Shown: positions 46,661-57,194 of the stretch, in pieces
Position numbering within the stretch: the first letter of the stretch is position 1
Layout: each line of letters starts with the position of its first letter
From: Francisella sp. LA112445
GTDB lineage: Bacteria; Pseudomonadota; Gammaproteobacteria; Francisellales; Francisellaceae
Length of the DNA stretch: 64,000 nt
Assembly (NCBI RefSeq): GCF_012224145.1
Contig: NZ_CP041030.1
Span: 186,001 to 250,000, forward strand
Reading direction: 5' to 3'
Program-made: the position numbers and the translations under genes
Notes under the pieces: generated by a model
Database searches by the model: none
Seen by the model: the letters and a program-made list of their open reading frames with translations, nothing else
What the model was told of the DNA's origin: nothing

Positions 46661-47066
46661 TGTCAAAAGGAAGCAGGAACTCCCTAAAAAAACTTTGAGA
46701 TTATTTTTATTTGTTTTTCTAGGTATTTTCTTGATCTCAAAATCTTACGCTGAAGAAAAAACCTCATATATTATTAGTATGAGTAGTGGATCAATGATAT
46801 ATAATTCTTGTGTTTCGACTGTTTCTCTTTCAGGGTGTGAAAGAGCCTCTTCTGTAGAGGATCTTGAATCTAGAATAGGCTCAGCCACATCTGATCTTGG
46901 CTTAGGAGGTGGCGGTTCTGAAGAGGGTGGCTCAGAAGGGGATAGCTCAGGAAGTGGTGATGACTCATCAACACCTAGCTGTGGTAGTTTAACCACTAAC
47001 GAGGCTTGTAATGCAGAACCAGGATGTATATGGTTTAGAAGTCAATGCTATATTTCTGGGGTATAA
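46647..47066 (+). CDS. Small secreted protein after the pilin-like gene
   Basis: A 139-residue protein with a long N-terminal basic region and Sec signal (cleavage after about residue 35, SYA). A Ser/Gly/Asp/Glu-rich linker follows (GGGGSEEGGSEGDSSGSG), and then a compact Cys-rich end, CGSLTTNEACNAEPGCIWF and SQC. The end looks like a small disulphide module of the kind seen in surface proteins. It overlaps the pilin-like gene, so the two are co-transcribed; a role with pili is only suggested by context. Confidence 0.62.
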   Translation: MIITSVKRKQELPKKTLRLFLFVFLGIFLISKSYAEEKTSYIISMSSGSMIYNSCVSTVSLSGCERASSVEDLESRIGSATSDLGLGGGGSEEGGSEGDSSGSGDDSSTPSCGSLTTNEACNAEPGCIWFRSQCYISGV

Positions 47067-47131
47067 TTTATATATGCAAACTCTTGTTGATCTCTTCAGA
47101 TATGGCTTCACCTCTAGTGAGGAATAAATTT

Positions 47132-47161
47132 TTGTAATTTTTAGATATCTTATGATAGAAT
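47132..47161 (+). promoter_or_regulatory. Possible rpsB promoter
   Basis: TTGTAA (47132-47137), 18 bases, TAGAAT (47156-47161), 150 bases before rpsB. It is moderate in quality; the long untranslated leader it would create holds the structure listed next. Confidence 0.35.
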
Positions 47162-47240
47162 AAGCAAGCTTATATTTTTATATATAAGTAAATGTTTAAT
47201 TAATAAATCATACACTTTAGCAAAATAATGTTAGCTTAAA

Positions 47241-47289
47241 GGGTGTCGTTTACGATATTTGAGCTGGCTTGAAGTGTTAGATATAACCC
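47241..47289 (+). promoter_or_regulatory. Candidate rpsB (S2) leader structure
   Basis: GGGT (47241-47244) can pair with ACCC (47286-47289), enclosing a small TCG-TTTA-CGA hairpin and a G-rich bulge, ending 22 bases before the rpsB ATG. Gammaproteobacterial rpsB leaders bind S2 for autoregulation; this could be the local form, but the pairing was drawn by eye. Confidence 0.35.
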
Positions 47290-47310
47290 AAATAAATAAG
47301 GATTAATAAA

Positions 47311-48042
47311 ATGTCTTTAATGAAAGAAATGTTATCTGCTGGTGTTCACTTCGGACACAAAAAAGCTTTCTGGAACCCACAAATGAATGAATACATCTTT
47401 GGTATTAACCATGGTGTACATATCATCAACTTAGAAAAAACAGTTCCTCTTTTCCAAGATGCTGTTAACTTTGTTGGTAAAACTGTTGCTAACGGTGGTA
47501 AGGTTCTTTTTGTTGGTACTAAAAGACAAGCTCAAGATATCATAGAAACTGAAGCTAAAAGATGTGGTATGCCATATGTTAGCCACAGATGGTTAGGTGG
47601 TATGCTTACTAACTATAAAACAGTTAGACAATCTATCAAAAGACTAGCTCAGTTAGAAAAGATGAAAGAAGATGGTACTTTTGGATCTTTAACTAAAAAA
47701 GAAATGCTTCAAAACTTAAGAACTATTGAGAAGTTAGAGAAAGTTCTTGGTGGTATTAAAGAGATGGGCGGTATTCCTGATGCTATCGTTGTTATTGATA
47801 GCAATAAAGAGCACATCGCTATCCAAGAAGCTAAGAAGCTTGGTATCAAAGTTGTATCTATCGTAGATACTAACTCAAACCCTGAAGGTATTGACTATAT
47901 CATCCCAGGTAATGATGATGCTGTTAAGTCTATATCTTTCTATATGAAGAAATTTGCTGATGCTGTTATCGATGCTCAAGGTCTAGATAGAGCTATTGAA
48001 GCAAAAGCTGATGAAGCTGTAGAAGCTCAACAAGAAGCATAA
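47311..48042 (+). CDS. rpsB: 30S ribosomal protein S2
   Basis: A 243-residue S2 with the family start [20 protein letters not shown] and [17 protein letters not shown]. It sits at the head-platform junction of the 30S subunit and is needed for S1 binding. The C-terminus is Ala/Glu-rich. It is first in rpsB-tsf-pyrH-frr, the conserved bacterial order, and has an AAGGA site before the ATG. Confidence 0.98.
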   Translation: MSLMKEMLSAGVHFGHKKAFWNPQMNEYIFGINHGVHIINLEKTVPLFQDAVNFVGKTVANGGKVLFVGTKRQAQDIIETEAKRCGMPYVSHRWLGGMLTNYKTVRQSIKRLAQLEKMKEDGTFGSLTKKEMLQNLRTIEKLEKVLGGIKEMGGIPDAIVVIDSNKEHIAIQEAKKLGIKVVSIVDTNSNPEGIDYIIPGNDDAVKSISFYMKKFADAVIDAQGLDRAIEAKADEAVEAQQEA

Positions 48043-48066
48043 GAAACAAACAAGGATAATAAAACA

Positions 48067-48936
48067 ATGTCAAATATTTCTGCTAAATTAGTAAAGGAAC
48101 TTAGAGAAAGAACTGGTGCTGGCATGATGGAGTGTAAGAAAGCTCTAGTTGCTGCTGAAGGTGATATTGAAAAAGCTGCTGAAGAGATGAGAATCTCTGG
48201 TCAAGCAAAAGCTGATAAGAAAGCTTCTCGTGTTGCTGCTGAAGGTGTTATCGAAGCTTATGCTGCTGATGGTAGAGCTGTGTTGCTTGAAATCAACTCT
48301 GAAACAGACTTCGTTGCTAGAGACGAAAGTTTTAAAGCGTTCGCTAGTGAAGCTGTGAAAGCTGCTCATGCTGCTAATGCAAAAACTATCGAGGAAGTTC
48401 TAGAGGCTAAAATTTCAACTGGTGAAACTGTTGAAGAAGCTAGAAAATCTTTAGTTGCTAAAATCGGTGAGAATATCCAAGTTCGTAGAGTTAAAACTAC
48501 AGAAGCTTCTAACCTAGGTGCGTATGTTCACGGTGGTAGAATTGGTGTGGTTGCTGCTTTAGAGGGTGGTGAAGAAGAGCTTGCTAAAGATATCGCTATG
48601 CATGTAACAGCAGCTAATCCTCAGTATGTTAACCCTGAAGATGTTCCTGCAGATGTTGTAGAGAAGGAAAGATCTATCCAGGTTGAGATCGCTATGCAGT
48701 CTGGTAAGCCAAAAGAAATCGCTGAGAAGATGGTTGTTGGTCGTATGAAGAAGTTTACTGGCGAAGTTAGCTTAACTGGTCAGGCTTTTGTTAAAGACCC
48801 TAGCATCCAAGTTGAAAAACTTCTTAAAGATAATAATGCAAAAGTAGTTAGCTTTATTCGTCTAGATGTTGGTGAAGGTATCGAGAAGAAAGAAGAAGAC
48901 TTCGCAGCAGAGGTGATGAGCCAAATTAAAGGTTAA
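48067..48936 (+). CDS. tsf: Elongation factor Ts
   Basis: A 289-residue guanine nucleotide exchange factor that recycles EF-Tu. The N-terminal UBA-like domain [18 protein letters not shown] and the core motif [14 protein letters not shown] are diagnostic. It starts 24 bases after rpsB and is followed by pyrH after 3 bases. Confidence 0.98.
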   Translation: MSNISAKLVKELRERTGAGMMECKKALVAAEGDIEKAAEEMRISGQAKADKKASRVAAEGVIEAYAADGRAVLLEINSETDFVARDESFKAFASEAVKAAHAANAKTIEEVLEAKISTGETVEEARKSLVAKIGENIQVRRVKTTEASNLGAYVHGGRIGVVAALEGGEEELAKDIAMHVTAANPQYVNPEDVPADVVEKERSIQVEIAMQSGKPKEIAEKMVVGRMKKFTGEVSLTGQAFVKDPSIQVEKLLKDNNAKVVSFIRLDVGEGIEKKEEDFAAEVMSQIKG

Positions 48937-48939
48937 TAT

Positions 48940-49689
48940 ATGTCTAACGATTCGTCAGAATGTTCTCAAAAACCTCTAAAGCTTAAGAGGGTTCTTCTTA
49001 AGCTAAGTGGGGAGTCTTTATCTGCAGATCAAGGTTTTGGTATAAATGTTGATTCTGCAAAACCTATCATAGACCAAATTAAAACACTTGTATCTCAAGG
49101 TATTGAAATTGCTATAGTTGTTGGTGGTGGTAATATCTTGCGAGGCGGAAGAGCCAACTTTGGTGATAAAATCAGAAGGGCTACTGCAGACTCGATGGGT
49201 ATGATTGCTACAATGATTAATGCTTTAGCTTTGCGAGATATGCTTCTTAGTGAAAATGTCGAGGCAGATGTTTTCTCAGCGAAAGGTGTTGATGGTTTAC
49301 TTAAAGTAGCTAGTGCACATGAATTTAATCAGTCATTAGCAGCTGGTAAAGTTTTGATCTTTGCAGGAGGCACGGGTAATCCATTTGTAACTACTGATAC
49401 TACAGCTAGTTTAAGAGCAGTTGAGATTGGTGCAGATGCTTTACTAAAAGCCACAACTGTAGATGGAGTGTATGATAAGGACCCAAATAAGTATCCAGAT
49501 GCAAAACGCTTTGAGAAAGTTTCTTTTTCAGAAGTGGTTGCAAAAGAGCTGAGTGTTATGGATTTGGGAGCTTTTACTCAATGTAGAGATTTTGGTATTC
49601 CAATATATGTGTTTGATTTGACTCAGTCTAATGCTTTGGTTGATGCTGTTGTTGATTCTAAGCATGGTACTTGGGTTACTTTAGACTAA
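48940..49689 (+). CDS. pyrH: Uridylate kinase
   Basis: A 249-residue amino-acid-kinase-fold UMP kinase for pyrimidine nucleotide synthesis. [21 protein letters not shown] and [20 protein letters not shown] (UMP and ATP sites) are present. A short extension precedes the conserved start (about 13 residues). It is nearly contiguous with tsf. Confidence 0.97.
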   Translation: MSNDSSECSQKPLKLKRVLLKLSGESLSADQGFGINVDSAKPIIDQIKTLVSQGIEIAIVVGGGNILRGGRANFGDKIRRATADSMGMIATMINALALRDMLLSENVEADVFSAKGVDGLLKVASAHEFNQSLAAGKVLIFAGGTGNPFVTTDTTASLRAVEIGADALLKATTVDGVYDKDPNKYPDAKRFEKVSFSEVVAKELSVMDLGAFTQCRDFGIPIYVFDLTQSNALVDAVVDSKHGTWVTLD

Positions 49690-49713
49690 TTAATTTTTAA
49701 AAAGGATTATTTT

Positions 49714-50271
49714 ATGATAAATGAAATTCTAAAAGATGCTGAAAGCAGAATGAGCAAGTCTTTGGATGTTTTGGCTGATGATTTAGCTAAAATTAGAACA
49801 GGGCGTGCTCATCCTGATATCCTAGCTCATGTAACTATAGATTATTATGGTTCTGCTACACCTATTACTCAGGTGGCAAATGTTACAGTTTTAGATGCTA
49901 GAACTTTAGGTATTACTCCGTGGGAGAAAGGCCTTTCTGGTCAAATTGAAAAAGCTATTATGACTTCAGATCTTGGTCTTAATCCTACAAACTTAGGTGA
50001 TTCTTTAAGAGTTCCTATGCCTGCATTAAACGAAGAGAGAAGAAGAGAACTAGTTAAGTTAGTTAAGTCTGAAACAGAAAGTGGCAGAGTCTCTATCAGA
50101 AATATTCGTCGTGATGCTAATAGTGACATCAAAGAGCTTCTTAAAGAGAAAGAAATAACTGAAGATGAAGCAAAAAGAGCTGAAGATAATATTCAAAAAA
50201 TCACAGATAAAATGATTGCTCAAGCTGATGCTCTAGCAGTTAAGAAAGAGCAAGACTTAATGGAAGTCTAA
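49714..50271 (+). CDS. frr: Ribosome recycling factor
   Basis: A 185-residue factor that, with EF-G, splits the post-termination ribosome. [21 protein letters not shown] and [14 protein letters not shown] are hallmarks. Length matches E. coli (185). An 83-base gap follows before uppS, with the words TCTAGTTTAAT and TATAAT that may form a promoter. Confidence 0.97.
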   Translation: MINEILKDAESRMSKSLDVLADDLAKIRTGRAHPDILAHVTIDYYGSATPITQVANVTVLDARTLGITPWEKGLSGQIEKAIMTSDLGLNPTNLGDSLRVPMPALNEERRRELVKLVKSETESGRVSIRNIRRDANSDIKELLKEKEITEDEAKRAEDNIQKITDKMIAQADALAVKKEQDLMEV

Positions 50272-50354
50272 TTTCTTAGATTCTCTAATAAAACTTGTAT
50301 TTTCATCCATTCTTTCTTATTATTTATCTAGTTTAATTTTATTATAATTTATTT

Positions 50355-51080
50355 ATGATTTCGGCTAAGAAAAATACTCTTAGACATATTGCCATAATTA
50401 TGGATGGTAATGGTAGATGGGCTAAAAGTAGATTAAAGCCAAGAATCTTTGGGCATAGAAATGCTATATCTAGTGTTGATGCTTCAATAGAGTATTGCGC
50501 TGAAAATAATATAGAAGTTTTGACACTTTTTGCTTTTGGGAGAGATAATTGGTTAAGGCCGGCCCAAGAGGTTGAAGACTTAATGGATCTTTTTTGCAAA
50601 ACCTTGAAAGATAAAGCACCTAAGTTACATAAAAATAATATTTCTTTAAAAGTTGTTGGTGATAAGACGAGACTTTCATCAAAGCTTCTGGGTATAATTT
50701 CTGAAACTGAATCTTTAACAAGTCAAAATACTGGTTTACAGTTAAGGTTAGCTGTAGATTATGCAGGGCGTTGGGATATCGTACAAGCAGTTAAAGCTGT
50801 AGTAGATGATGTTAAAGATCAAAAGGTATTATCGAGTGATATTACAGAACAAATGTTTGGTGAGTATTTGACAGCCGGAAATGTGCCAGTTGATTTACTT
50901 ATTCGTACAAGTGGTGAGGTTCGCCTAAGTGATTTTATGATATGGCAACTTGCATATGCGGAAATGTATTTTACGGATGTTATGTGGCCAGACTTCTCTA
51001 AAAAAGAGCTGGATAAAGCAGTGGAGTATTTTTATTCTCGCCAGAGAAGGTTTGGTAAAAGTGGTGAGCAGATTAGATAA
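50355..51080 (+). CDS. uppS: Undecaprenyl diphosphate synthase
   Basis: A 241-residue cis-prenyltransferase making the C55 lipid carrier for peptidoglycan and O-antigen. IIMDGNGRWAKSRLKPRIFGH holds the catalytic Asp and diphosphate-binding residues (positions 17-37), and LLIRTSGEVRLSDFMIWQLAYAE is the family signature (there NRISNF-like is replaced by VRLSDF). It starts a lipid-precursor run uppS-cdsA. Confidence 0.96.
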   Translation: MISAKKNTLRHIAIIMDGNGRWAKSRLKPRIFGHRNAISSVDASIEYCAENNIEVLTLFAFGRDNWLRPAQEVEDLMDLFCKTLKDKAPKLHKNNISLKVVGDKTRLSSKLLGIISETESLTSQNTGLQLRLAVDYAGRWDIVQAVKAVVDDVKDQKVLSSDITEQMFGEYLTAGNVPVDLLIRTSGEVRLSDFMIWQLAYAEMYFTDVMWPDFSKKELDKAVEYFYSRQRRFGKSGEQIR

Positions 51081-51089
51081 GAGGAAATT

Positions 51090-51884
51090 ATGAAAGAAAG
51101 AATTATAACTGGTGTAGTGCTTGTGGCAGTAGTGTTTTGTTTTTTACTATATGCATCTGAGTACTTGTTTGGGGTTGGGGTTTTCCTTGTCGCTATTTTG
51201 TCTGCGTATGAGTGGTTAAAGTTAGCAAAGGTTGAGCAGGATTCTATGCTTAAGTATCTTATTGTATTTGTGGTTGCAGCTTTTGTGGTTTCTCAGTTTT
51301 TTATTTATTTGCAGTATATTTTCCCTATATTTTGGTTGTACGCTATATTTAGATTAAGCCAGTATGAGAGAGAGAAAATAAGTACTATCTCATCTAAAGA
51401 AATGCTTGTTTTAGGGTTGTTTACTATAGCTCCTTTTGCTGCCTGCTTATATGTACTACATAGCAATAATGTGGCGTGGATATTTATGTTTATTTTGGTT
51501 GTTGCCGCTGCTGATAGTGGAGCATACTTCACAGGTAAGGCGATCGGTAAGCATAAGATGTTGCCTAGGCTGAGTCCAAATAAAACTATAGAAGGTCTTC
51601 TTGGTGGAATGCTTTGTGCTATCATAGTTGCTATAGTATTCTTAATGTATATGGGGCTGACTCCTCTTGAGTATGTTTATATGGTGTTGATTTCAGCTCT
51701 TGTTGCGGTGTTGTCTGTTGTTGGTGATGTGTTTGAAAGTATGATGAAGCGCATCGCAGGAGTTAAAGATAGTGGTAATATCTTGCCTGGTCATGGTGGA
51801 GTGCTTGACAGATTAGATGGCTATATGCCTACTTTACCAATATTTGTAATGCTAGGGTATTTTGCTGGCGTATTTATTTTATAG
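51090..51884 (+). CDS. cdsA: Phosphatidate cytidylyltransferase
   Basis: A 264-residue polytopic membrane enzyme making CDP-diacylglycerol, the precursor of all phospholipids. The C-terminal signature [19 protein letters not shown] is intact, and [15 protein letters not shown] and [13 protein letters not shown] precede it. It starts 9 bases after uppS. Confidence 0.96.
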   Translation: MKERIITGVVLVAVVFCFLLYASEYLFGVGVFLVAILSAYEWLKLAKVEQDSMLKYLIVFVVAAFVVSQFFIYLQYIFPIFWLYAIFRLSQYEREKISTISSKEMLVLGLFTIAPFAACLYVLHSNNVAWIFMFILVVAAADSGAYFTGKAIGKHKMLPRLSPNKTIEGLLGGMLCAIIVAIVFLMYMGLTPLEYVYMVLISALVAVLSVVGDVFESMMKRIAGVKDSGNILPGHGGVLDRLDGYMPTLPIFVMLGYFAGVFIL

Positions 51885-51892
51885 GGGTTTTT

Positions 51893-52339
51893 GTGAATAT
51901 TGAGCTTAGGTTTTTGAATAAAGAGATTGTGAATGAATTGCCACGCTATGGAACAGAAGGTTCGGCGGCTGTTGATTTAAAAGCTTGTATCTCTGAGAGT
52001 GTATTTTTAAATCCCGGTGAGTGTAAGCTTATTGGGACTGGTATAGCTATTAATGTGGCCGATCCTGGTTATGCGGCAATGATTTTGCCAAGATCGGGTT
52101 TAGGGCATAAGAAAGGTTTAGTGCTTGGGAATGGTACTGGGCTTATAGATTCTGATTATCAGGGTGAATTAAAAGTTTCTTGTTTTAATCGTTCTCAAGA
52201 GGTTATAGAGATTGAACCTTTGATGAGGTTTGCTCAGCTTGTTATAGTTCCTGTTGTTCAAGCAACTTTTAATGTTGTTGAAGAGTTTTCACAAGAAACT
52301 GCTAGAGCTGTTGGTGGTTTTGGTCATACAGGAGTTTAG
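51893..52339 (+). CDS. dut: Deoxyuridine triphosphate nucleotidohydrolase (dUTPase)
   Basis: A 148-residue trimeric dUTPase that keeps uracil out of DNA and provides dUMP. Motifs are [31 protein letters not shown] (split across motifs 2 and 3), and the flexible C-terminal [11 protein letters not shown]. The start is GTG. It sits between cdsA and pgsA in a tight run, an order unrelated by pathway. Confidence 0.96.
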   Translation: MNIELRFLNKEIVNELPRYGTEGSAAVDLKACISESVFLNPGECKLIGTGIAINVADPGYAAMILPRSGLGHKKGLVLGNGTGLIDSDYQGELKVSCFNRSQEVIEIEPLMRFAQLVIVPVVQATFNVVEEFSQETARAVGGFGHTGV

Positions 52340-52343
52340 GTTT

Positions 52344-52940
52344 ATGTTTTTTAATCTCCCTAATATTTTAACTTTTGGACGTTTAGTTCTAATACCTTTT
52401 ATAGTGATATGTTACTATTTTAATTTCCCTCATCATCATGGGATTACGGCTACGCTATTTTTGTTAGGAGCTGCTACTGATTGGTTGGATGGGTATTTAG
52501 CGCGTAAATGGGAGCAGACAAGTAAGTTAGGAGCTTTTTTGGATCCTGTTGCTGATAAGCTTATTGTTGCTACAGCGCTGTGCTTATTTGTGGAGATGTA
52601 TCCTTACTGGTGGGCTACAATACCTGCTATTGTTATGATTTGTCGTGAAATTTTAGTGTCTGCTTTGCGTGAGTGGATGGCTGAGTTGGGTCAGCGTAGT
52701 GTTGTTAAGGTTGGTATTTGGGGTAAGGTTAAAACTACGGCTCAGATGGCGGCGTTATTTATATTCTTAATTAAACCTGCTATAGACTTTAGACACTCTA
52801 TCGATTATTCAAGCTTTAACACATGGTTTATATTTTTGGGTTTCTTGATGTTATATATTGCTGTGATTCTAACGGTTTACTCTATGTGTAACTATCTGTA
52901 TGTTGCATTTAAGTCTGTTTTCGGAAAATCTAATAAATAA
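52344..52940 (+). CDS. pgsA: CDP-diacylglycerol-glycerol-3-phosphate 3-phosphatidyltransferase
   Basis: A 198-residue membrane enzyme making phosphatidylglycerol phosphate. The CDP-alcohol phosphotransferase motif reads DWLDGYLARKW...GAFLDPVADK with all four Asp. The ATG at 52344 (MFFNLPNILTFGRL) is chosen because the family starts there; an upstream in-frame extension overlaps dut by 85 bases and is rejected. Confidence 0.95.
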   Translation: MFFNLPNILTFGRLVLIPFIVICYYFNFPHHHGITATLFLLGAATDWLDGYLARKWEQTSKLGAFLDPVADKLIVATALCLFVEMYPYWWATIPAIVMICREILVSALREWMAELGQRSVVKVGIWGKVKTTAQMAALFIFLIKPAIDFRHSIDYSSFNTWFIFLGFLMLYIAVILTVYSMCNYLYVAFKSVFGKSNK

Positions 52941-52982
52941 TACTTTTTCTTTTCTTTTTTTTGCTTTTTTGTTATTATTGTT

Positions 52983-53006
52983 GCCTAATGCTATTTTTGC
53001 ATAGGC
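52983..53006 (+). promoter_or_regulatory. Leader hairpin upstream of rpsL
   Basis: GCCTAATGC (52983-52991) pairs with GCATAGGC (52999-53006) with one bulged A and a seven-base loop. The overlapping AGGC-GAT-GCCT at 53002-53012 would form a competing hairpin. It could act in str-operon regulation or be part of the transcription start region. A T-rich tract separates it from pgsA. Confidence 0.35.
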
Positions 53007-53072
53007 GATGCCTTTGTCTAGCATTTGAAATTATTTAATCAAAAACTGATAAAAAACGGAGAATAATAACTA

Positions 53073-53447
53073 ATGGCAACTATAAATCAGTTGGTGAACA
53101 ACCCTCGCAAGAGATCGGTTGTTAAGTCTAAGGTTCCTGCGTTGAAGGCTTGTCCTCAAAGAAGAGGTGTTTGTACGAGAGTTTATACTACAACTCCTAA
53201 GAAGCCTAACTCAGCACTTAGAAAAGTAGCTCGTGTAAGATTAACGAGTGGTTTTGAGGTAACAAGTTACATTGGTGGTGAAGGCCATAACCTACAAGAG
53301 CATAGTGTTGTGCTTATCAGAGGTGGTAGGGTTAAAGATTTACCAGGTGTGCGTTACCACATCGTTAGGGGTGCTTTAGATACTTCAGGTGTTAATAATC
53401 GTAAGCACGGTCGTTCTAAGTATGGTACGAAGCGTCCTAAGTCTTAG
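53073..53447 (+). CDS. rpsL: 30S ribosomal protein S12
   Basis: A 124-residue decoding-centre protein. [19 protein letters not shown] and [20 protein letters not shown] are invariant regions; both lysines that mutate in streptomycin resistance are wild type, so S12 gives no sign of resistance. It starts the str cluster, with an upstream leader hairpin. Confidence 0.98.
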   Translation: MATINQLVNNPRKRSVVKSKVPALKACPQRRGVCTRVYTTTPKKPNSALRKVARVRLTSGFEVTSYIGGEGHNLQEHSVVLIRGGRVKDLPGVRYHIVRGALDTSGVNNRKHGRSKYGTKRPKS

Positions 53448-53458
53448 TTTGTGTTTAA

Positions 53459-53959
<501 letters not shown>

Positions 53960-53974
53960 TAAGGGGAATATAAA

Positions 53975-56092
53975 GTGTCTCGTAAAACAAGTTTAGAAAA
54001 ATATAGAAATATTGGTATCTGTGCCCACGTGGATGCAGGTAAAACAACTACTACTGAGCGTATCCTTTTCTATACAGGTCTTTCTCATAAGATTGGTGAG
54101 GTGCATGATGGTGCAGCTACTATGGACTGGATGGAGCAAGAGCAAGAAAGAGGTATTACAATTACTTCTGCTGCGACAACTACTTTCTGGTCAGGTATGG
54201 ATCAGCAGTTTCCTGAGCATCGTATTAATATCATTGACACTCCAGGCCACGTTGACTTTACAATTGAAGTAGAGCGTTCTTTACGTGTGTTAGATGGTGC
54301 TGTTGTTGTATTTTGTGGTTCATCAGGTGTTGAGCCTCAGTCTGAGACTGTATGGCGTCAAGCTAACAAATATGGTGTTCCAAGAATCGTATTTGTAAAC
54401 AAGATGGATAGATCTGGTGCTGACTTTGAAAGAGTATGTGGTCAAATCAGAACTCGTCTTAAAGCAAATGTTGTTCCTGTTCAATTAAATATAGGTGCAG
54501 AAGAAGACTTTAAAGGTGTTGTTGATCTTATCAAGATGAAAGCAATTATGTGGAATGAAGAAGATATGGGCTTAACATATGAGCTTGTTGACATTCCAGC
54601 TGAGCTTCAAGATAGAGCAGAAGAGTTACGTATGGAGATGATTGAGGCTGCGGCTGAGTCTTCAGAAGAGCTTATGGAAAAATATCTTGAAGAAGGTGAG
54701 CTTTCTGATGCTGAAATCAAGCAGGGTCTTCGCACAAGAGTTCTTAATAATGAAATCGTTCTTGCGTTCTGTGGATCAGCGTTCAAAAACAAAGGTGTTC
54801 AAGCTGTTCTTGATGGTGTTGTTGAATACTTACCAGCTCCTAATCAAGTTGCTGCTATCAAATGTGAAACAGAAGATGGTGAACCAGCTTCTCGTCCTTC
54901 ATCTGATGAAGAGCCATTTGCAGCTCTTGCGTTTAAACTAGCTACTGACCCGTTTGTTGGTAACTTAACGTTCATCCGTGTTTATTCAGGTGTACTTAAG
55001 TCTGGTGATGCTGTTTATAACCCGGTTAAAGGTAAAAAAGAGCGTGTAGGTCGTATCGTACAGATGCACTCTAACAAGCGTGAAGAGATCAAAGAAGTAC
55101 GTGCTGGTGATATCGCTGCATGTATCGGTCTTAAAGATGTAACTACTGGTGATACTCTATGTGATCAAGATGATGTGGTTATCTTAGAGAGAATGGAATT
55201 CCCTGAGCCAGTAATTTCTGTTGCTGTTGAGCCAAAAACTAAAGCAGACCAAGAGAAAATGTCTATAGCTTTAGGTAAGCTAGCTGCGGAAGATCCATCT
55301 TTCAGAGTAAAAACTGACGAAGAGTCAGGTCAAACAATTATTTCTGGTATGGGTGAGCTTCACTTAGATATTATTGTTGATCGTATGAGACGTGAGTTCA
55401 AGGTTGAGGCTAATGTTGGTAACCCTCAGGTTGCTTACAGAGAGACTATCCGTGGAACTGTTGAACAAGATAGTAAGTTTGTTCGTCAGTCTGGTGGTCG
55501 TGGTCAATATGGTCATGTTGTTGTTAAGTTTGAGCCATTAGCTGTTGAAACTAATGAAGCAGGCGAAGAGAAAACATTTGAGTTTGTTGATGAGATCGTT
55601 GGTGGTGTAGTACCAAAAGAATATATTGGTTCAGTTGCTAAAGGTATCGAAGAGCAAATGCAAAATGGTGTTTTAGCTGGTTATCCAATGATTGGTGTTA
55701 AGGCTACTTTATTTGATGGTTCTTATCATGATGTTGACTCATCTGAGATGGCATTCAAGATTGCTGCTTCTATGGCTCTTAAAGAAGGTGCTAAAAAAGC
55801 AAATGCATGTATACTTGAGCCAATTATGAAAGTAGAGGTTGTGACTCCTGAAGATTACCTTGGTGATGTTATGGGTGACCTTAACAGAAGAAGAGGTATC
55901 ATCGAAGGTATGGATGAGAATCCAAGTGGTAGAGTAATTAATGCTTTAGTTCCTCTTTCAGAAATGTTTGGTTATGCTACTAATGTTCGTTCTATGAGCC
56001 AAGGTAGAGCATCGTTCTCTATGGAGTTCAAAAAGTATGCTGAAGTACCAAATAACATAGCTGATGAAATCATCAAATCACGTAACTCATAA
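53975..56092 (+). CDS. fusA: Elongation factor G
   Basis: A 705-residue translocase GTPase. The G1 motif [20 protein letters not shown]3 DTPGHVDFT and G4 NKMDRSGA are intact, and [20 protein letters not shown] ends domain V. The start is GTG with an AGGGGA site. The usual next gene, tuf, is absent; rpsJ follows after 18 bases, joining the str and S10 clusters. Confidence 0.98.
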   Translation: MSRKTSLEKYRNIGICAHVDAGKTTTTERILFYTGLSHKIGEVHDGAATMDWMEQEQERGITITSAATTTFWSGMDQQFPEHRINIIDTPGHVDFTIEVERSLRVLDGAVVVFCGSSGVEPQSETVWRQANKYGVPRIVFVNKMDRSGADFERVCGQIRTRLKANVVPVQLNIGAEEDFKGVVDLIKMKAIMWNEEDMGLTYELVDIPAELQDRAEELRMEMIEAAAESSEELMEKYLEEGELSDAEIKQGLRTRVLNNEIVLAFCGSAFKNKGVQAVLDGVVEYLPAPNQVAAIKCETEDGEPASRPSSDEEPFAALAFKLATDPFVGNLTFIRVYSGVLKSGDAVYNPVKGKKERVGRIVQMHSNKREEIKEVRAGDIAACIGLKDVTTGDTLCDQDDVVILERMEFPEPVISVAVEPKTKADQEKMSIALGKLAAEDPSFRVKTDEESGQTIISGMGELHLDIIVDRMRREFKVEANVGNPQVAYRETIRGTVEQDSKFVRQSGGRGQYGHVVVKFEPLAVETNEAGEEKTFEFVDEIVGGVVPKEYIGSVAKGIEEQMQNGVLAGYPMIGVKATLFDGSYHDVDSSEMAFKIAASMALKEGAKKANACILEPIMKVEVVTPEDYLGDVMGDLNRRRGIIEGMDENPSGRVINALVPLSEMFGYATNVRSMSQGRASFSMEFKKYAEVPNNIADEIIKSRNS

Positions 56093-56110
56093 TAAAAGGA
56101 TATAATTAAA

Positions 56111-56428
56111 ATGGCTATAAATAATCAACGTATTAGAATTAGATTAAAAGCCTTTGATCATAAGCTTATCGATGTTTCAACTCAAGAAATCGTTGATACA
56201 GCTAAGAAAACAGGGGCTCAGGTTAAAGGACCTATTCCTTTACCAGTACGTAAAGAGAAGTTTACAATTCTTATTTCTCCGCACGTAAATAAAAAAGCAA
56301 GAGATCAATATGAGATCAGAACTCACAAGAGATTGATCGATATTGTTGAACCTACAGATAAAACTGTAGATGCTCTAATGAAGCTAGATTTAGCATCAGG
56401 TGTTGATGTTCAGATCAGTTTAAGCTAA
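56111..56428 (+). CDS. rpsJ: 30S ribosomal protein S10
   Basis: A 105-residue head protein that also serves as NusE in antitermination complexes. [18 protein letters not shown] and [23 protein letters not shown] are typical (positions 6-60). It is directly downstream of fusA, followed by a 103-base gap with two stem-loops. Confidence 0.98.
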   Translation: MAINNQRIRIRLKAFDHKLIDVSTQEIVDTAKKTGAQVKGPIPLPVRKEKFTILISPHVNKKARDQYEIRTHKRLIDIVEPTDKTVDALMKLDLASGVDVQISLS

Positions 56429-56435
56429 TATATAC

Positions 56436-56502
56436 GTTACTTTTTTGAAAAACTCAAAAAATGTAATCAATTAGGTCTCTGTGGTCAATCGTAATCACAG
56501 GG
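56436..56502 (+). promoter_or_regulatory. Tandem stem-loops between rpsJ and rplC
   Basis: Hairpin 1 pairs GTTACTTTTTTGA (56436-56448) with TCAAAAAATGTAAT (56454-56467), with a bulge. Hairpin 2 pairs CTCTGTG (56477-56483) with CACAGGG (56496-56502) across a 12-base loop. TATAATAATAAT and the rplC ribosome site follow. This is an unusual interruption of the S10 operon and a candidate L4-type autoregulatory or attenuation site, or an internal promoter. Confidence 0.45.
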
Positions 56503-56531
56503 TTAATATAATAATAATAGAGGATTAAATA

Positions 56532-57164
56532 ATGTCTTTAGGATTAGTTGGTCGCAAATGTGGTATGACTCGTATTTTTACTGAAGATGGTGTTTCTATT
56601 CCTGTAACAGTAGTTCAAGTTGAGCCTAACAAAGTTACTCAAGTTAAAACTACTGAAACAGATGGATATAATGCTATACAAGTAACTACTGGTTTCAAGA
56701 AGCGTTCTAATGTAAACAAACCTACAGCTGGTCACTATGCGAAAGCTGGTGTTGAGCCGGGTAGAGGATTGTGGGAATTCGCTATAGATAATGCTGCGGA
56801 ATATGAAGTTGGTTCATCTATTGAAGCTACTATATTCGAAGCTGGTCAAAAAGTGGATGTTAGAGGTGTATCTAAAGGTAAAGGTTTCCAAGGTGGTGTT
56901 AAGCGTCACAACTTTGCTACTCAAGATGCAACTCATGGTAACTCACTTTCTCATAGAGTTCACGGTTCTACTGGTCAAAACCAGACTCCAGGTAGAGTGT
57001 TTAAGAACAAGAAGATGGCTGGTCACATGGGTAGCGAAAACGTTACTATTCAGTCTCTTGAGGTTGTGAGAGTGGACGCGGAAAATGGTTTATTACTTTT
57101 AAAAGGTGGTATTCCAGGTTCAGTTGGTGGCAATATCATTGTTACTCCAGCTGTTAAAAGTTAG
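56532..57164 (+). CDS. rplC: 50S ribosomal protein L3
   Basis: A 210-residue early-assembly protein near the peptidyl transferase centre. [16 protein letters not shown] begins the family and [19 protein letters not shown] contains the Gln that PrmB methylates in relatives. It begins the second part of the S10 cluster after the stem-loop gap. Confidence 0.98.
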   Translation: MSLGLVGRKCGMTRIFTEDGVSIPVTVVQVEPNKVTQVKTTETDGYNAIQVTTGFKKRSNVNKPTAGHYAKAGVEPGRGLWEFAIDNAAEYEVGSSIEATIFEAGQKVDVRGVSKGKGFQGGVKRHNFATQDATHGNSLSHRVHGSTGQNQTPGRVFKNKKMAGHMGSENVTIQSLEVVRVDAENGLLLLKGGIPGSVGGNIIVTPAVKS

Positions 57165-57194
57165 TAGATAAAATATTAAATACCGGAGATTGTT

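Noticed and set aside
51305-51625. 106-codon minus-strand frame inside cdsA
   Set aside because: CdsA has its full signature on the other strand; the antisense frame shows no domain or ribosome site.
52254-52343. Upstream extension of pgsA into dut
   Set aside because: It would overlap dut by 85 bases; the family begins at MFFNLPNILT.
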